From: Pandoraea communis | GTDB taxonomy: Bacteria; Pseudomonadota; Gammaproteobacteria; Burkholderiales; Burkholderiaceae | NCBI RefSeq assembly: GCF_902459745.1 | Contig: NZ_CABPSJ010000004.1 | Location: 1 to 64,000 of the forward strand | Length of the DNA: 64,000 bases | Direction of reading: 5' to 3' | Shown here: piece by piece, positions 9,136-19,766 of the stretch | Position numbering within the stretch: position 1 is the first letter of the stretch | Layout of the letters: every line of letters starts with the position of its first letter | The notes under the pieces: generated by a model | Databases searched by the model: none | Told to the model about the DNA's origin: nothing | Seen by the model: the letters and a program-made list of their open reading frames with translations, nothing else | Position numbers and translations under genes: made by a program

Positions 9136-9564
9136 GTGTTTCAGGGAGCCTCGGCACTTTCACTCGATGCGAAGGGACGGATGTCAATTCCGGCCCGGCA
9201 TCGTGACGTGCTGCAGGGCGACGCTGAAGGCAAGGTGACCATCACCAAGCACCCAGACGGATGTCTGTTGCTGTTTCCGCGTCCCGAATGGGAAATCTTC
9301 CGCGGCAAGATCGCCGCACTGCCGATGGACGCGCACTGGTGGCGACGCATCTTCCTGGGCAACGCAGCCGACGTCGAGATGGATTCGGCGGGCCGTGTCC
9401 TGGTGGCGCCCGAGTTGCGTGCGGCTGCGGGCATGGATAAGGAAGTCATGCTGCTGGGCATGGGCAGTCACTTTGAACTCTGGGATGCCGCGACGTATGC
9501 CGCCAAGGAACAGGCGGCGATGGCGCAGGGCATGCCGGAAGCGCTGAAAAACTTCACTTTTTGA
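9136..9564 (+). CDS. mraZ: Transcriptional regulator MraZ
   Basis: A 142-residue AbrB-like double-SpoVT domain protein, first gene of the dcw cluster. It forms a ring-shaped oligomer that binds tandem repeats in its own promoter and represses the division and cell wall operon. The two repeats are recognisable: [16 protein letters not shown] near the N-terminus and [19 protein letters not shown] about 60 residues later, each with the DxxGR core. Translation starts at GTG 9136, with GGGAG about 6 bases upstream. It is followed by rsmH after 22 bases, the conserved order. Confidence 0.95.
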   Translation: MFQGASALSLDAKGRMSIPARHRDVLQGDAEGKVTITKHPDGCLLLFPRPEWEIFRGKIAALPMDAHWWRRIFLGNAADVEMDSAGRVLVAPELRAAAGMDKEVMLLGMGSHFELWDAATYAAKEQAAMAQGMPEALKNFTF

Positions 9565-9586
9565 CAGATCAGGTGGTCCGACGAGC

Positions 9587-10540
9587 ATGGCGCACGCGGT
9601 GGAAACGGTAATGCAGCACCGCACGGTCCTGCTCGAGGAGGCCGTGGATGCCTTGCTGTGGCGCGACGACGGCGTATACGTCGACGGCACGTTCGGCAGA
9701 GGCGGGCACAGTCGCAGGATTCTCGAGCGACTGGGTCCCAGGGGGAGGCTGATCGCATTCGACAAGGATCCCCAAGCGATCGCGGAGGCGGCAAAAATTG
9801 CCGATCCGCGATTTTCGATTGAGCACGAGAGCTTCGCGACATTGCGCGAGGCGCTGGCCCGGCGCGGCATCGACAAGGTGTCGGGGGTATTGCTGGACCT
9901 GGGCGTGTCGTCGCCGCAGTTTGACGACCCCGCGCGCGGATTCAGTTTTCGTTTCGACGGCCCGCTCGATATGCGCATGGATCCCACGCGCGGTGAGTCG
10001 GCCGCCGACTGGCTGGCCCGGGCAACGCTGGAAGAAATGACGGAGGTCATCAAGGACTATGGGGAAGAACGGTTTGCTTTTCAGATTGCAAAGGCGCTTG
10101 TTGCTCGCCGGGCAAACGCCGAACACCTCGGTCCACTCGTCAGCACTCGCGAGCTTGCCGCGATCGTGGCGGGCGCCGTCAAGACCCGTGAGAAGGGCAA
10201 GGATCCGGCAACACGCACCTTTCAGGCTCTACGGATTCACGTCAATCAAGAGCTTGCGGACTTGCAGATAGCACTCGACGTGGCGGCCGATGTCCTCGAA
10301 ACGGGAGGCAGACTCGTGGCGATCAGCTTTCATTCACTGGAAGACCGCATCGTGAAGCGCTTCATGCAAGCGCGCACCAGTGCGCCGGTGGTGGATCGCC
10401 GCGTGCCTTTGCGCGCCCATGAAATTCCCGAGCCGCCCTTCAAATCCAGCCGCAAGATCAAGCCGTCCGCCGAAGAGGTGGAGGCGAACCCGCGTGCGCG
10501 CTCGGCGATCATGCGGGTCATGGAGCGGGTGGCAACATGA
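9587..10540 (+). CDS. rsmH: 16S rRNA (cytosine-1402-N4)-methyltransferase RsmH
   Basis: A 317-residue SAM-dependent methyltransferase (MraW) that methylates C1402 in the ribosomal decoding centre. The N-terminal [13 protein letters not shown], the SAM-binding [41 protein letters not shown] and the C-terminal [14 protein letters not shown] are all canonical. A substrate-binding helical domain sits between them. ATG 9587 is used; an in-frame ATG at 9611 (MQHRTVL) is a plausible shorter start. The stop overlaps ftsL in ATGA, which couples their translation. Confidence 0.96.
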   Translation: MAHAVETVMQHRTVLLEEAVDALLWRDDGVYVDGTFGRGGHSRRILERLGPRGRLIAFDKDPQAIAEAAKIADPRFSIEHESFATLREALARRGIDKVSGVLLDLGVSSPQFDDPARGFSFRFDGPLDMRMDPTRGESAADWLARATLEEMTEVIKDYGEERFAFQIAKALVARRANAEHLGPLVSTRELAAIVAGAVKTREKGKDPATRTFQALRIHVNQELADLQIALDVAADVLETGGRLVAISFHSLEDRIVKRFMQARTSAPVVDRRVPLRAHEIPEPPFKSSRKIKPSAEEVEANPRARSAIMRVMERVAT

Positions 10541-10881
10541 GCCGGCTCAACGTGCTTCTGCTCGCGCTGCTCATTGGCTGCGCGTTGTCGCTGATCAATG
10601 CCCAGTACCGGGCGCGCGGGACGTTCGTCGAACTCAATCGCGAGCAGGCGCTCGAGCATCAACTGTTGCAGGACTGGGATCGTCTCCAGTACGAGCAGAG
10701 CGCGCAGAGCAAGAGTGCCCGTATCGAAAGCGTGGCCCGCAGCGACCTGAAGATGCAGGCCGTCTCGCCGGGCCGCACGCAATATCTGTCCGCGCCGGCC
10801 GGTAGCACCGGCGCGATGGTGGATGTGCCGGTGCCGAGCGCGAGCGCCGCGTCTGCCCCAGCGAGCGGAGGCAAGCGATGA
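10537..10881 (+). CDS. ftsL: Cell division protein FtsL
   Basis: A 114-residue bitopic inner-membrane protein of the FtsQLB complex, which activates FtsWI at the septum. It has a very short cytoplasmic N-terminus, one transmembrane helix ([17 protein letters not shown], about residues 3-20), then a periplasmic coiled-coil segment rich in Gln/Glu/Arg ([23 protein letters not shown]). The C-terminal 25 residues are an Ala/Ser/Pro-rich tail longer than in enterics. It overlaps rsmH and ftsI by 4 bases on each side. Identity rests on position, size and topology, since the family is poorly conserved. Confidence 0.93.
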   Translation: MSRLNVLLLALLIGCALSLINAQYRARGTFVELNREQALEHQLLQDWDRLQYEQSAQSKSARIESVARSDLKMQAVSPGRTQYLSAPAGSTGAMVDVPVPSASAASAPASGGKR

Positions 10882-12653
10882 TTCGCCGCAAAGACGCCAA
10901 GGCCAAAACCAAGGATGTGCAGTTCTCTGCCAGCCCGGTGCTGTCCGTGCGTCTGCCGATGTGGCGCTCGAAGATGCTCGTCTTCGTGATCTTCGGCGCG
11001 TTTGCGTCGCTGGTCGCGCGTGCCTTCTGGATTCAGGGGCCGGGCAACGCTTTCTATCAACGTCAGGGCGAGAGCCGTTACGAACGCACACTGGAGATGT
11101 CCGCCACGCGCGGCAAAGTGTTCGACCGTAACGGACAAGTGCTTGCCACCAGTCTGCCCGTCAAGGCGATCTGGGCCATCCCCGAGGACGTGCCCGACGA
11201 CGTCTCGGCGCAGCAGGTCCGCCAACTCGCGCGTCTGCTCGAAATGGGGGAGCCGGATTTGCGCCGCAAGCTCAATCAGGAAAAGAGCTTCGTCTACGTG
11301 AAGCGTCAGGTGTCACCGGACGTGGCCAAGCAGGTTGCCGATCTGGACATCCCCGGCATATACCAGCGCAAGGAGTACAAGCGCTTCTATCCGGAAGGCG
11401 AGATCGCCGCGCACGTGGTGGGTTTCACGAACGTCGAGGATATCGGGCAGGAAGGCGTCGAGCTGTCGATGCAGAAGGATCTGGCGGCAACCCCCGGTAG
11501 CCGCCGCGTGATCAAGGATCGCCTGGGGCGCGTTGTCGAAGACATCGACATCCTGGCGCAGCCGCGTGACGGCCGCGACATTACGCTCTCGATCGACAGC
11601 AAGATCCAGTTCCTCGCTTACAGCGAACTGAAGGACGCCATCGAGCGTACCGGCGCGAAAGCCGGCAGCGCCGTGGTGCTCGACGTTCGCACGGGCGAGG
11701 TGCTCGCGCTCGCAAACCTACCGACGTATAACCCCAACAACCGCACGAATCTCACGGGCGCGCAGCTGCGCAACCGAGTCATCACCGACACGTTCGAGCC
11801 GGGTTCGATCATGAAGCCGATCACCATTGCGGCTGCCATCGAGAACGGCTATGTGAAGCCGACGTCGACGGTGATGACCACCGGCCGGGCCAACTTCTTC
11901 GGTGCGACGATCACGGATACGCGCGACTATGGTCTGCTCACCGTGCAGGGCGTCATCCAGCACTCGAGCAACATCGGCACGGCCAAGATCGCGCTGCAGA
12001 TGAAGTCGCAGGAAATGTGGGACATGTTCACGAGCGTCGGCCTCGGTCAGGCGCCGAAAATCGGTTTCCCCGGCGCCGTGGCCGGGCGTTTGCGTCCGGC
12101 CAAGAGCTGGCGTCCGATCGAGCAGGCGACGATGGGCTACGGCTATGGGCTGTCGGCCTCGCTGATTCAGCTTGCCCGCGCCTACACGGTGTTCGCGCAC
12201 GACGGCGAACTGCTGCCGATCTCCATCTACAAGACGGATGGCGGTGTCGTGAAGGGCACGCCGGTCATCTCGCCGGCGACGGCCCGCGAAGTGCGCAAGA
12301 TGCTGGAAATGGTGACCTCGCCCGGCGGCACCGCCACGCGTGCCCAGGTGGTCGGCTATCGCGTGGGCGGCAAGACCGGCACGGCCTATAAGCAATCGGG
12401 CAAGGGATACGACAAGAGCAAGTACCGCGCGTCGTTCGTCGGCATGGCGCCGATGTCCGAGCCGCGCATCATCGTGGCCGTCACGCTCGATGAGCCGGAC
12501 CGCGGTTCGCACTTCGGCGGCGTGGCCGCCGGTCCGGCGTTTGCCGCGATTGTGGGCGGTACGTTGCGTGCGTTGAATGTGGTGCCGGATTCGCCGGTGA
12601 CGAAGCTCGTTGTGAGCGACAAGGTGGAGGAGAGCGAGCCATGGGCACCGTGA
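10878..12653 (+). CDS. ftsI: Peptidoglycan D,D-transpeptidase FtsI (PBP3)
   Basis: A 591-residue septal class B penicillin-binding protein. A cytoplasmic N-terminal region of about 35 residues precedes a transmembrane helix (MLVFVIFGAFASLVARAFWI). The periplasmic dimerisation domain starts at RGKVFDRNGQVLATSLPVKAIWA, and the transpeptidase domain has the nucleophile Ser310 in EPGSIMKP (SxxK), SSNIG (SxN-type) and KTGTAYK (KTG). It cross-links septal peptidoglycan in partnership with FtsW, encoded 5.8 kb downstream. The start ATG lies in an ATGA overlap with ftsL, and the end overlaps murE by 13 bases. Confidence 0.97.
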   Translation: MIRRKDAKAKTKDVQFSASPVLSVRLPMWRSKMLVFVIFGAFASLVARAFWIQGPGNAFYQRQGESRYERTLEMSATRGKVFDRNGQVLATSLPVKAIWAIPEDVPDDVSAQQVRQLARLLEMGEPDLRRKLNQEKSFVYVKRQVSPDVAKQVADLDIPGIYQRKEYKRFYPEGEIAAHVVGFTNVEDIGQEGVELSMQKDLAATPGSRRVIKDRLGRVVEDIDILAQPRDGRDITLSIDSKIQFLAYSELKDAIERTGAKAGSAVVLDVRTGEVLALANLPTYNPNNRTNLTGAQLRNRVITDTFEPGSIMKPITIAAAIENGYVKPTSTVMTTGRANFFGATITDTRDYGLLTVQGVIQHSSNIGTAKIALQMKSQEMWDMFTSVGLGQAPKIGFPGAVAGRLRPAKSWRPIEQATMGYGYGLSASLIQLARAYTVFAHDGELLPISIYKTDGGVVKGTPVISPATAREVRKMLEMVTSPGGTATRAQVVGYRVGGKTGTAYKQSGKGYDKSKYRASFVGMAPMSEPRIIVAVTLDEPDRGSHFGGVAAGPAFAAIVGGTLRALNVVPDSPVTKLVVSDKVEESEPWAP

Positions 12654-14224
12654 CCCCGACGCCTCAGAACCCCGTCACGCTCGCCATGATCGCGGACGCC
12701 ACCGAGCGCGCGACGCTCGCGCAGGCATGGGATTGGCTGCGCCGCACGGTGCCGGCCGGCGCAACGCTACACGCGGATAGCCGCCGTGTGACGCCGGGCG
12801 ACGTGTTCGTTGCGTACGCCGTGAAGGGGGCGGACAGCCGTGGTTTCATTGCCGATGCGGTCGAGCGGGGCGCCGCCGCCGTGCTGTGGCAGAGCGATGG
12901 TTTTGTCTGGCCGGCGTCGCAGGCCGGTGTGGCAAACGTGCCGGAATTCGGTGTGCCGCGACTCGACTGGCTCGCCGGTCCGTTGGCGGCGCTGTGGTAC
13001 GGCGAGCCGAGCGCCGGTATGACGATGCTGGGCGTGACCGGGACGAACGGCAAAACGTCGTGCAGCCAGTGGCTCGCGCAACTGCTGTCGAAGACGGGCA
13101 CCCGCAGCGCCGTGATCGGCACGCTGGGCAGTGGCTTCCCCGGGCATCTGACGGTGACGGGGTTCACTACGCCGGACGCCGTCCAGTTGCAACGCAGCCT
13201 CGACGACCTGCGCGCCCAGGGGGCGAAGGCGGTCGCGATGGAAGTGTCGTCGCATGGCCTCTATCAAGGTCGCGTCAACGGCGTGGCATTCGACGTTGCC
13301 GTCTTCACCAATCTGACGCAAGACCACCTCGATTACCACGGCACGATGGCCGAATATGAAGCGGCCAAGACGCGCCTGTTCGACTGGCCGACCCTGAAGG
13401 CCGCCGTCATCAACCGGGACGATGCGATGGGGCAACGCCTGCTCGCGCGTCTGGCGGGGAAGACCCCGGTATACGAATATGGCGTGCACGGCGATGCGGT
13501 GTCCGCGCACGGTAACCGAGTGTTGCGCGCCGAAGATATTCGCGCGACGACGGCGGGCACGCGCTTCACGCTGCATATCGACGATCACAGCCAGCAGATC
13601 ACGGTGCCGCTCATCGGCGAGTTCAATGTGAGCAACGCGCTTGCCGTGCTGGGCGCCGCGCTGGCTGCCGGTGTGCCGCAAGACGCGGCCATTGCCGGAC
13701 TGGCGACGCTCACTCCCGTGTCCGGCCGTATGGAGCAGATCGGACAACCGGGACAGCCGTTGGTCGTCATCGACTATGCGCACACACCCGATGCGCTCGA
13801 CAAGACGCTCGAAGCGCTGCGTCCGGTGGCGACAGCGCGCGGCGGCAAGCTCGTCTGCGTGTTCGGTTGCGGTGGCGATCGCGACGCGGGTAAGCGTCCG
13901 CAAATGGGCGCCGTGGCCGAACGTCTGGCAGACGCCATCGTGCTCACGAGCGACAATCCCCGCACCGAAGTGCCGGCCGACATCATGGCGCAGATCGCCG
14001 CAGGGCTTGCGCACCCTGGCGCCGCAAGGCACATCGAAGACCGGGCGAGCGCGATTCTGCAAGCCGTGCGCAGTGCGCAGGCCGCCGATGTGGTGCTCGT
14101 TGCGGGCAAGGGACACGAAAGTACACAGGAAATCATGGGTAAGAAGCGGCCGTTCTCCGATCAGGAGCATGCGCGTCTGGCACTCGCTGCGCGTGCCACC
14201 ACTGTGCGCGGAGGTGGCGAATGA
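12641..14224 (+). CDS. murE: UDP-MurNAc-tripeptide synthetase MurE
   Basis: A 527-residue Mur ligase that adds meso-diaminopimelate to UDP-MurNAc-L-Ala-D-Glu in the cytoplasm. The three domains are visible: the N-terminal UDP-binding part (LHADSRRVTPGDVFVAY), the ATP-binding domain with VTGTNGKTS and the MEVSSHGLYQGRVNG and FTNLTQDHLDYHG segments, and the C-terminal domain with VIDYAHTPDAL and SDNPRTE. The DNPR motif is the known meso-DAP specificity signature, so the wall is of the usual Gram-negative type. The start lies inside the end of ftsI and the end overlaps murF by 4 bases. Confidence 0.97.
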   Translation: MGTVTPTPQNPVTLAMIADATERATLAQAWDWLRRTVPAGATLHADSRRVTPGDVFVAYAVKGADSRGFIADAVERGAAAVLWQSDGFVWPASQAGVANVPEFGVPRLDWLAGPLAALWYGEPSAGMTMLGVTGTNGKTSCSQWLAQLLSKTGTRSAVIGTLGSGFPGHLTVTGFTTPDAVQLQRSLDDLRAQGAKAVAMEVSSHGLYQGRVNGVAFDVAVFTNLTQDHLDYHGTMAEYEAAKTRLFDWPTLKAAVINRDDAMGQRLLARLAGKTPVYEYGVHGDAVSAHGNRVLRAEDIRATTAGTRFTLHIDDHSQQITVPLIGEFNVSNALAVLGAALAAGVPQDAAIAGLATLTPVSGRMEQIGQPGQPLVVIDYAHTPDALDKTLEALRPVATARGGKLVCVFGCGGDRDAGKRPQMGAVAERLADAIVLTSDNPRTEVPADIMAQIAAGLAHPGAARHIEDRASAILQAVRSAQAADVVLVAGKGHESTQEIMGKKRPFSDQEHARLALAARATTVRGGGE

Positions 14225-15627
14225 CGATGTGGCAACTGAGCGACGCCCAAGCCGCCGTCACCGATTCGCGCGTGATGGGGGCACCGTCGACCGCCTTCAT
14301 GCGCATCGTGACCGACAGCCGTTCGGTGCAGCCGGGCGATCTCTTCGTGGCGATCAAGGGCGAGCGGTTCGACGCGCACGACTTCCTGACCGACGTGGCG
14401 CGCGCAGGTGCTGCCGCTGTGGTCGCGTCGCGCGTGCCGGAAGGGTTCGAAGTGCCGGCACTGATCGTGCCGGATACGCGTATTGCGCTGGGTGAGCTGG
14501 CTGCCGCGTGGCGCCGCCGCTTTGCGATTCCCGTGGTGGCCGTGACGGGCAGCAACGGCAAGACCACGGTCAAGGAAATGATCTCGGCGATCTTCGCCGA
14601 GGCGGTGGGGGCGGAGGCGCGTCTCGCGACCGCCGGCAACCTCAACAACGACATCGGTTTGCCGCTTACGCTGTTCCGTCTGATGGACGGCCACAAGCTC
14701 GCGGTGCTCGAGCTGGGCATGAATCACCCCGGCGAGACGGCGTATCTCGCGAAGATCGCGCAGCCGACGGTTGCCGTCATCAATAACGCGCAGCGCGAGC
14801 ATCAGGAGTTCATGGTGAGCGTGGCCGCCGTTGCGAAAGAGCATTCGGCCGTGCTGGCGGCGCTGCCCGCCGACGGCGCGGCAGTGTTCCCGGCCGAGAG
14901 CGAATTTGCGCCGATGTGGCGCGAGATCGCGGGCACGCGCCGTGTGCTCGACTTCGCGCTCGACACGCGCGCCGCGGTATCGGGACGTTATGACGTGGCC
15001 ACACGTGTGCTGCGTGTGGCGTCGCCGGCCGGCGACTTCTCGGTCGCGTTGCCGCTGCTCGGCGAGCACAACGCGCGCAACGCTTTGGCCGCCATTGCGT
15101 GTGCCGTGGGCGCACATGTCGATATTGGTTCGATCGTGCGGGCACTCGAAGCGTTTTCCGCCGTCAAAGGCCGTCTTCAGGTGTCAACGCTCTCGAAGGG
15201 ACCGCTCGCCGGTGTCACCCTGATCGATGACACCTATAATGCGAACCCCGATTCCGTTCGGGCCGCTATCGACGTATTGGCTCAAACGCCGGCGCCGCGT
15301 GTTCTGGTGCTGGGCGACATGGGCGAAGTTGGCGGCAACGGACCGGCGTTTCATCGCGAAGTGGGCGAATACGCCGCGCAGCGCGGTGTCGACCGCTTGC
15401 TGGCGATCGGGGAGCAGACGCAAGCCAGCGTTGCCGCTTTCGGCGACGGCGGCGAGCATTTTCCAGACGTGACCGATGTCGCCCCCCTCGTGGCCGAGTT
15501 GAAAGCCACGTTGAGTGCGCCGGCCACGATATTGGTGAAAGGAAGCCGCTTCATGCGGATGGAGCGCGTGCTCGAGCAGTTGCGCGCGACGAGTGAAGGC
15601 GGGGGCGTCGACGCCCCGGCCAAGTGA
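14221..15627 (+). CDS. murF: UDP-MurNAc-tripeptide--D-Ala-D-Ala ligase MurF
   Basis: A 468-residue ligase that attaches D-Ala-D-Ala to complete UDP-MurNAc-pentapeptide. Signatures are the N-terminal VTDSRSVQPGDLFVAIKG, the P-loop VAVTGSNGKTTVKEM, the AGNLNNDIGLPLTLF segment, LELGMNHPGE, NNAQREHQEF and the C-terminal LIDDTYNANPDSV. The dipeptide substrate comes from Ddl, encoded 7 kb downstream in the same cluster. The start overlaps the murE stop (ATGA); mraY follows after 15 bases. Confidence 0.97.
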   Translation: MTMWQLSDAQAAVTDSRVMGAPSTAFMRIVTDSRSVQPGDLFVAIKGERFDAHDFLTDVARAGAAAVVASRVPEGFEVPALIVPDTRIALGELAAAWRRRFAIPVVAVTGSNGKTTVKEMISAIFAEAVGAEARLATAGNLNNDIGLPLTLFRLMDGHKLAVLELGMNHPGETAYLAKIAQPTVAVINNAQREHQEFMVSVAAVAKEHSAVLAALPADGAAVFPAESEFAPMWREIAGTRRVLDFALDTRAAVSGRYDVATRVLRVASPAGDFSVALPLLGEHNARNALAAIACAVGAHVDIGSIVRALEAFSAVKGRLQVSTLSKGPLAGVTLIDDTYNANPDSVRAAIDVLAQTPAPRVLVLGDMGEVGGNGPAFHREVGEYAAQRGVDRLLAIGEQTQASVAAFGDGGEHFPDVTDVAPLVAELKATLSAPATILVKGSRFMRMERVLEQLRATSEGGGVDAPAK

Positions 15628-15642
15628 TAAAGGATTGATGGA

Positions 15643-16812
15643 ATGCTGCTGACGTTGGCGCAATGGCTGCAAGCGGATGCGAGCTATTTGCGCGTGTTCA
15701 ACTACCTGACGTTTCGGGCCGTGATGGCAAGCCTCACGGCGCTGGTGATCGGGCTCTCGTTCGGGCCGATGGTCATCCGCAAGCTCGCCGAATTGAAGGT
15801 GGGTCAGGCCGTGCGTACCGACGGCCCGCAGACTCACCTTGTGAAGTCGGGAACGCCCACGATGGGCGGCGTGCTGATTCTCATCGGCATTACCGTCGCC
15901 ACGTTGCTTTGGGCGGATTTGAGCAACCGTTTCATCTGGATCGTGCTGACCGTCACGCTGGGTTTCGGCATCATCGGCTGGATCGACGACTATCGGAAGG
16001 TGGTCTACAAAGACCCGCGCGGCATGTCGTCGCGCGAGAAGTATTTCTGGCAATCGATCATCGGCCTGTTCGCGGCGATCTATCTGGCGTTCTCGGTGTC
16101 GGAGACGAGCAACCTGAAAGTGATCGAGTTGTTCATCAGTTGGGTGCGCAACGGTTTCCCGCTCGATTTGCCGCCGAAGGCCGACTTCATCGTGCCGTTC
16201 TTCAAGACGATGAGCTACCCGCTGGGCGTGTTCGGCTTCATCGCGTTGACCTACTTTGTCATCGTCGGCTCGTCCAACGCCGTTAACCTCACGGACGGTC
16301 TCGACGGCCTGGTCATCATGCCCGTCGTGCTGGTCGGCGCGGCGCTGGGCGTGTTCGCTTACGTGATGGGCAACGTTGTCTACTCGAAGTACCTGCTGTT
16401 TCCCCATATTCCGGGCGCGGGCGAGTTGCTCGTGTTCTGTTCGGCAATGTCGGGCGCGGGGCTGGCGTTCCTATGGTTCAACACACACCCGGCACAAGTG
16501 TTCATGGGCGATGTCGGCGCGTTGGCGCTGGGCGGCGCGCTCGGCACGGTGGCGGTGATCGTGCGCCAGGAAGTCGTGCTCTTCGTGATGGGCGGTGTGT
16601 TCGTCGCGGAGACGCTGTCGGTGATGTTGCAAGTGACGTGGTTCAAGTACACCAAGCGACGCTTCGGCGAAGGGCGGCGGATCTTCAAGATGGCGCCGCT
16701 GCATCACCACTTTGAATTGTCGGGATGGAAGGAAACGCAGGTGGTGGTCCGCTTCTGGATCATCACGCTGATGCTGGTGCTGATCGGCCTGTCGACGCTG
16801 AAGCTGCGCTGA
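15643..16812 (+). CDS. mraY: Phospho-MurNAc-pentapeptide translocase MraY
   Basis: A 389-residue polytopic inner-membrane enzyme that transfers phospho-MurNAc-pentapeptide to undecaprenyl phosphate, forming lipid I. About ten hydrophobic segments are visible. Conserved cytoplasmic loops include [22 protein letters not shown], the Asp-rich [42 protein letters not shown] and the His cluster [13 protein letters not shown] near the C-terminus. All catalytic aspartates appear intact. The following 162 bases before murD contain no gene that I can support. Confidence 0.97.
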   Translation: MLLTLAQWLQADASYLRVFNYLTFRAVMASLTALVIGLSFGPMVIRKLAELKVGQAVRTDGPQTHLVKSGTPTMGGVLILIGITVATLLWADLSNRFIWIVLTVTLGFGIIGWIDDYRKVVYKDPRGMSSREKYFWQSIIGLFAAIYLAFSVSETSNLKVIELFISWVRNGFPLDLPPKADFIVPFFKTMSYPLGVFGFIALTYFVIVGSSNAVNLTDGLDGLVIMPVVLVGAALGVFAYVMGNVVYSKYLLFPHIPGAGELLVFCSAMSGAGLAFLWFNTHPAQVFMGDVGALALGGALGTVAVIVRQEVVLFVMGGVFVAETLSVMLQVTWFKYTKRRFGEGRRIFKMAPLHHHFELSGWKETQVVVRFWIITLMLVLIGLSTLKLR

Positions 16813-16974
16813 CAGGACGAAAGAAGACGAGCGAGCGGCGTCGCGCACGGGAGAAGCCGCCTTCTCGCAGCGCAGCACTAAAGGAAGGGCCGCTCGCGCC
16901 GATAGCGGAATATCGGTGTCGTTGAAGCGATGCATTCGTAGGTTGTTTGAATCGATAAAAAGGGAAAGAGCGAC

Positions 16975-18501
16975 GTGTTCGGCGAGAAGTTTGGTGAATC
17001 CTGGCAACCGCGTGTCCTGATCCTGGGTCTGGGAGAGTCCGGCCTGGCGATGGCGCGTTGGTGCGCGCGTTACGGCTGCCGCGTTCGCGCAGCCGATACG
17101 CGCTTTGCGTCGTCGGAGACACCGCCGAACGTTGTGACGTTGCGCGTCGACGCGCCGCAGGCCGAGTTCATCGGTGGCGCGTTTGCCGGGCAAGTCGATG
17201 CATTGCTCGACGATATCGAACTGATCGGTATCAGCCCCGGTCTTTCGCCGAACGCACCCGATGTCGCGGCCCTGCTGGCCGAAGCGGCCGAGCGCGGCGT
17301 TCCCGTGTGGGGCGAGATCGAATTCTTCGCGCAGGCGTTGCGTCACATGCAGGCGACCAGCGGCTACGCCCCCAAGGTGCTGGCCATTACCGGCACGAAC
17401 GGCAAGACCACGACCACGAGTCTGACCGGGCTGCTGTGCCGTCGTGCCGGAAAGCGGACTGCCGTGGCGGGCAACATCAGTCCGACGGCGCTCGACCGTC
17501 TGACCGAGTGCATTGCCGACGCCACGCTGCCCGACGTCTGGGTACTCGAACTCTCCAGCTTCCAGCTCGAGACGACGTATTCGCTCGCGCCCGATGCGGC
17601 CGCGATTCTCAATATCACGCAAGACCATCTCGACTGGCACGGCGGCATGGACGCCTACGCGGCGGCCAAGGCGCGCATTTTCGGTGAGCAGACCGTACGC
17701 GTGCTCAACCGCGAGGATGCGCGCGTCATGGCGTTTGCCGCGCCCGAGGCCAATGTCGTGACCTTCGGTACGAACAAGCCCGAGGCCGTTGGCGACTTCG
17801 GTCTGGAGATGGAAGGCGGCATGTGGTGGCTCGTCGAGGGCATCACGCGCGACGAGGCGCCGCCCGCACCGAAGCGCCGCAAGGCGGGGGCCGTGGAAGC
17901 GGCGGTCGAGGTGTATGGCAAGCGTCTCATGCCTGCCGATGCGCTTCGCATCCGCGGTCAGCACAACGCTGCAAACGCGCTGGCGGCGCTCGCGCTCACC
18001 CGCGCCATCGATCTGCCGATGGCCAAACTTCTGCATGGCCTGCGCGAATATCCGGGCGAGCCGCATCGCGTGCAACTCATCGGCACGCTCAACGAAGTCG
18101 AGTATTACGACGATAGCAAGGGCACCAACGTTGGCGCGACCGTCGCGGCCATCACGGGCTTGCAGAAGACGCTGCTCCTGATCCTGGGCGGCGAGGGCAA
18201 GGGGCAGGACTTCTCGCCGCTGGCCAATCCCGTGGCGCATCACGCGCGCGCCGTGCTGCTGATCGGCCGCGACGCGCCGCTGCTGCGCGAAGCCCTGACC
18301 GATACGGGCGTCGAGCTGATCGATGCCCCGACGCTCGAAGACGCGACGAGAGAAGCCGCCAAGCTGGCCCAGCCGGGCGATGCGGTGCTGCTCTCGCCCG
18401 CTTGCGCGAGCCTCGACATGTTCCGCAACTACGAGCATCGCGCGCAGGTGTTTCGCGACACCGTGGTTGATCTGGCCGCCGACGCGGGGGTGATGCTATG
18501 A
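16975..18501 (+). CDS. murD: UDP-MurNAc-L-alanine--D-glutamate ligase MurD
   Basis: A 508-residue ligase adding D-glutamate to UDP-MurNAc-L-Ala. It shows [16 protein letters not shown] (N-terminal Rossmann-like UDP site), [15 protein letters not shown] (P-loop), [21 protein letters not shown] and the C-terminal [13 protein letters not shown]. It is longer than the roughly 440-residue enteric enzyme. Part of the excess is a charged, Pro/Ala/Lys-rich insert ([18 protein letters not shown], about residues 297-314) in the central domain, likely a surface loop. The start is GTG 16975 behind an AGGGAAAGAG purine run. The end overlaps ftsW by 4 bases. Confidence 0.96.
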   Translation: MFGEKFGESWQPRVLILGLGESGLAMARWCARYGCRVRAADTRFASSETPPNVVTLRVDAPQAEFIGGAFAGQVDALLDDIELIGISPGLSPNAPDVAALLAEAAERGVPVWGEIEFFAQALRHMQATSGYAPKVLAITGTNGKTTTTSLTGLLCRRAGKRTAVAGNISPTALDRLTECIADATLPDVWVLELSSFQLETTYSLAPDAAAILNITQDHLDWHGGMDAYAAAKARIFGEQTVRVLNREDARVMAFAAPEANVVTFGTNKPEAVGDFGLEMEGGMWWLVEGITRDEAPPAPKRRKAGAVEAAVEVYGKRLMPADALRIRGQHNAANALAALALTRAIDLPMAKLLHGLREYPGEPHRVQLIGTLNEVEYYDDSKGTNVGATVAAITGLQKTLLLILGGEGKGQDFSPLANPVAHHARAVLLIGRDAPLLREALTDTGVELIDAPTLEDATREAAKLAQPGDAVLLSPACASLDMFRNYEHRAQVFRDTVVDLAADAGVML

Positions 18502-19766
18502 ACCGTATCAAGTCGTTCTTCAGCAAGAAGCGTCAGGCGGGCTTTGCCGGTGCCGGCACGGCTACCGCGCCGGGCGCCGCGACCCAGGCAGCGAGCCGCA
18601 CGCTCGGCAGCATCAAGCCGACGCGCTCGCGCATGCTCGAGTACGACCACGCCCTCATGTGGGTGGTGATCTCGTTGCTGTCGCTGGGGCTGGTGATGGT
18701 GTATTCGGCGTCGGTCGCGTTGCCGGACTCGCCGAAATATAGCGGCTATTCGACGTATCACTTCCTGGGCCGTCACATCGTGTCGCTCACGATGGGGCTG
18801 ACTGCGGCGGCGATCACGTTCCGTATTCCGGTCAAGACGCTCGACAAGCTCGCGCCCAAGGTCTTCCTGCTGGCGCTGCTGCTGCTGGTGATCGTGCTGA
18901 TCCCGCACGTGGGCAAGGGCGTGAACGGCTCGAAGCGCTGGATTCCGTTCGGCGTGCTCAACCTCCAGCCGTCGGAAATCATGAAGCTTGCCGTCACGCT
19001 TTACGCCGCGAACTACACCGTACGCAAGCAGGAATTCATGCAGAGCTTCGGCAAGGGCTTCCTGCCGATGGGTATCGCCGTGGTGTTCGTCGGCATGTTG
19101 CTGCTGCTCGAGCCGGACATGGGGGCGTTCATGGTGGTCGCGGCCATCGCGATGGGCATTCTGTTCCTCGGTGGCGTGAACGGCCGTCTGTTCGGCGGGC
19201 TGGCGCTCACGGCTGTCGGCACGTTTGCCATGCTGATCTGGTTGTCGCCATGGCGTCGCGAGCGGATCTTCGCGTATCTCGATCCGTGGCGCGAAGACTA
19301 TGCGCTCGGCAAGGCTTATCAGCTCACACACTCGCTCATCGCGTTCGGACGCGGCGAATGGACCGGCGTGGGGCTGGGCGGCAGCATCGAAAAACTGCAC
19401 TACCTGCCGGAAGCACACACCGACTTCATCCTCGCGGTGATCGGCGAAGAGTTCGGCTTCCTGGGGGTGCTGGTCGTCATTCTGCTCTTCTACTGGCTGG
19501 TGCGCCGCGCGTTCGAGATCGGCCGTCAGGCGCTGGCGCTCGAGCGCACGTTCGCAGGGTTGCTCGCGAAGGGCGTAGGTGTGTGGCTCGGTGCACAGAC
19601 CTTCATCAACATGGGCGTGAATCTGGGCCTGCTGCCGACCAAGGGGCTGACGTTGCCGCTGGTCAGCTACGGCGGCTCGGGCATCTTGCTCAACTGTGTG
19701 GCCGTGGCGATTCTGCTGCGGGTGGACTACGAGAACCGCGTATTGATGCGGGGAGGAAAAGTATGA
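18498..19766 (+). CDS. ftsW: Septal peptidoglycan glycosyltransferase FtsW
   Basis: A 422-residue SEDS-family inner-membrane protein that polymerises lipid II at the septum with FtsI. A basic, Ala-rich cytoplasmic N-terminus of about 45 residues precedes ten membrane segments. Conserved SEDS motifs include [57 protein letters not shown] with the downstream [16 protein letters not shown], and [13 protein letters not shown]. The polymerase aspartate fits the AHTDF motif. Translation is coupled to murD and murG through 4-base overlaps. Confidence 0.97.
   Translation: MNRIKSFFSKKRQAGFAGAGTATAPGAATQAASRTLGSIKPTRSRMLEYDHALMWVVISLLSLGLVMVYSASVALPDSPKYSGYSTYHFLGRHIVSLTMGLTAAAITFRIPVKTLDKLAPKVFLLALLLLVIVLIPHVGKGVNGSKRWIPFGVLNLQPSEIMKLAVTLYAANYTVRKQEFMQSFGKGFLPMGIAVVFVGMLLLLEPDMGAFMVVAAIAMGILFLGGVNGRLFGGLALTAVGTFAMLIWLSPWRRERIFAYLDPWREDYALGKAYQLTHSLIAFGRGEWTGVGLGGSIEKLHYLPEAHTDFILAVIGEEFGFLGVLVVILLFYWLVRRAFEIGRQALALERTFAGLLAKGVGVWLGAQTFINMGVNLGLLPTKGLTLPLVSYGGSGILLNCVAVAILLRVDYENRVLMRGGKV

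Noticed and set aside
16471-18438. A 655-codon minus-strand frame across mraY and murD.
   Set aside because: It is antisense to two well-supported conserved genes, with His/Arg-rich composition typical of antisense shadows.
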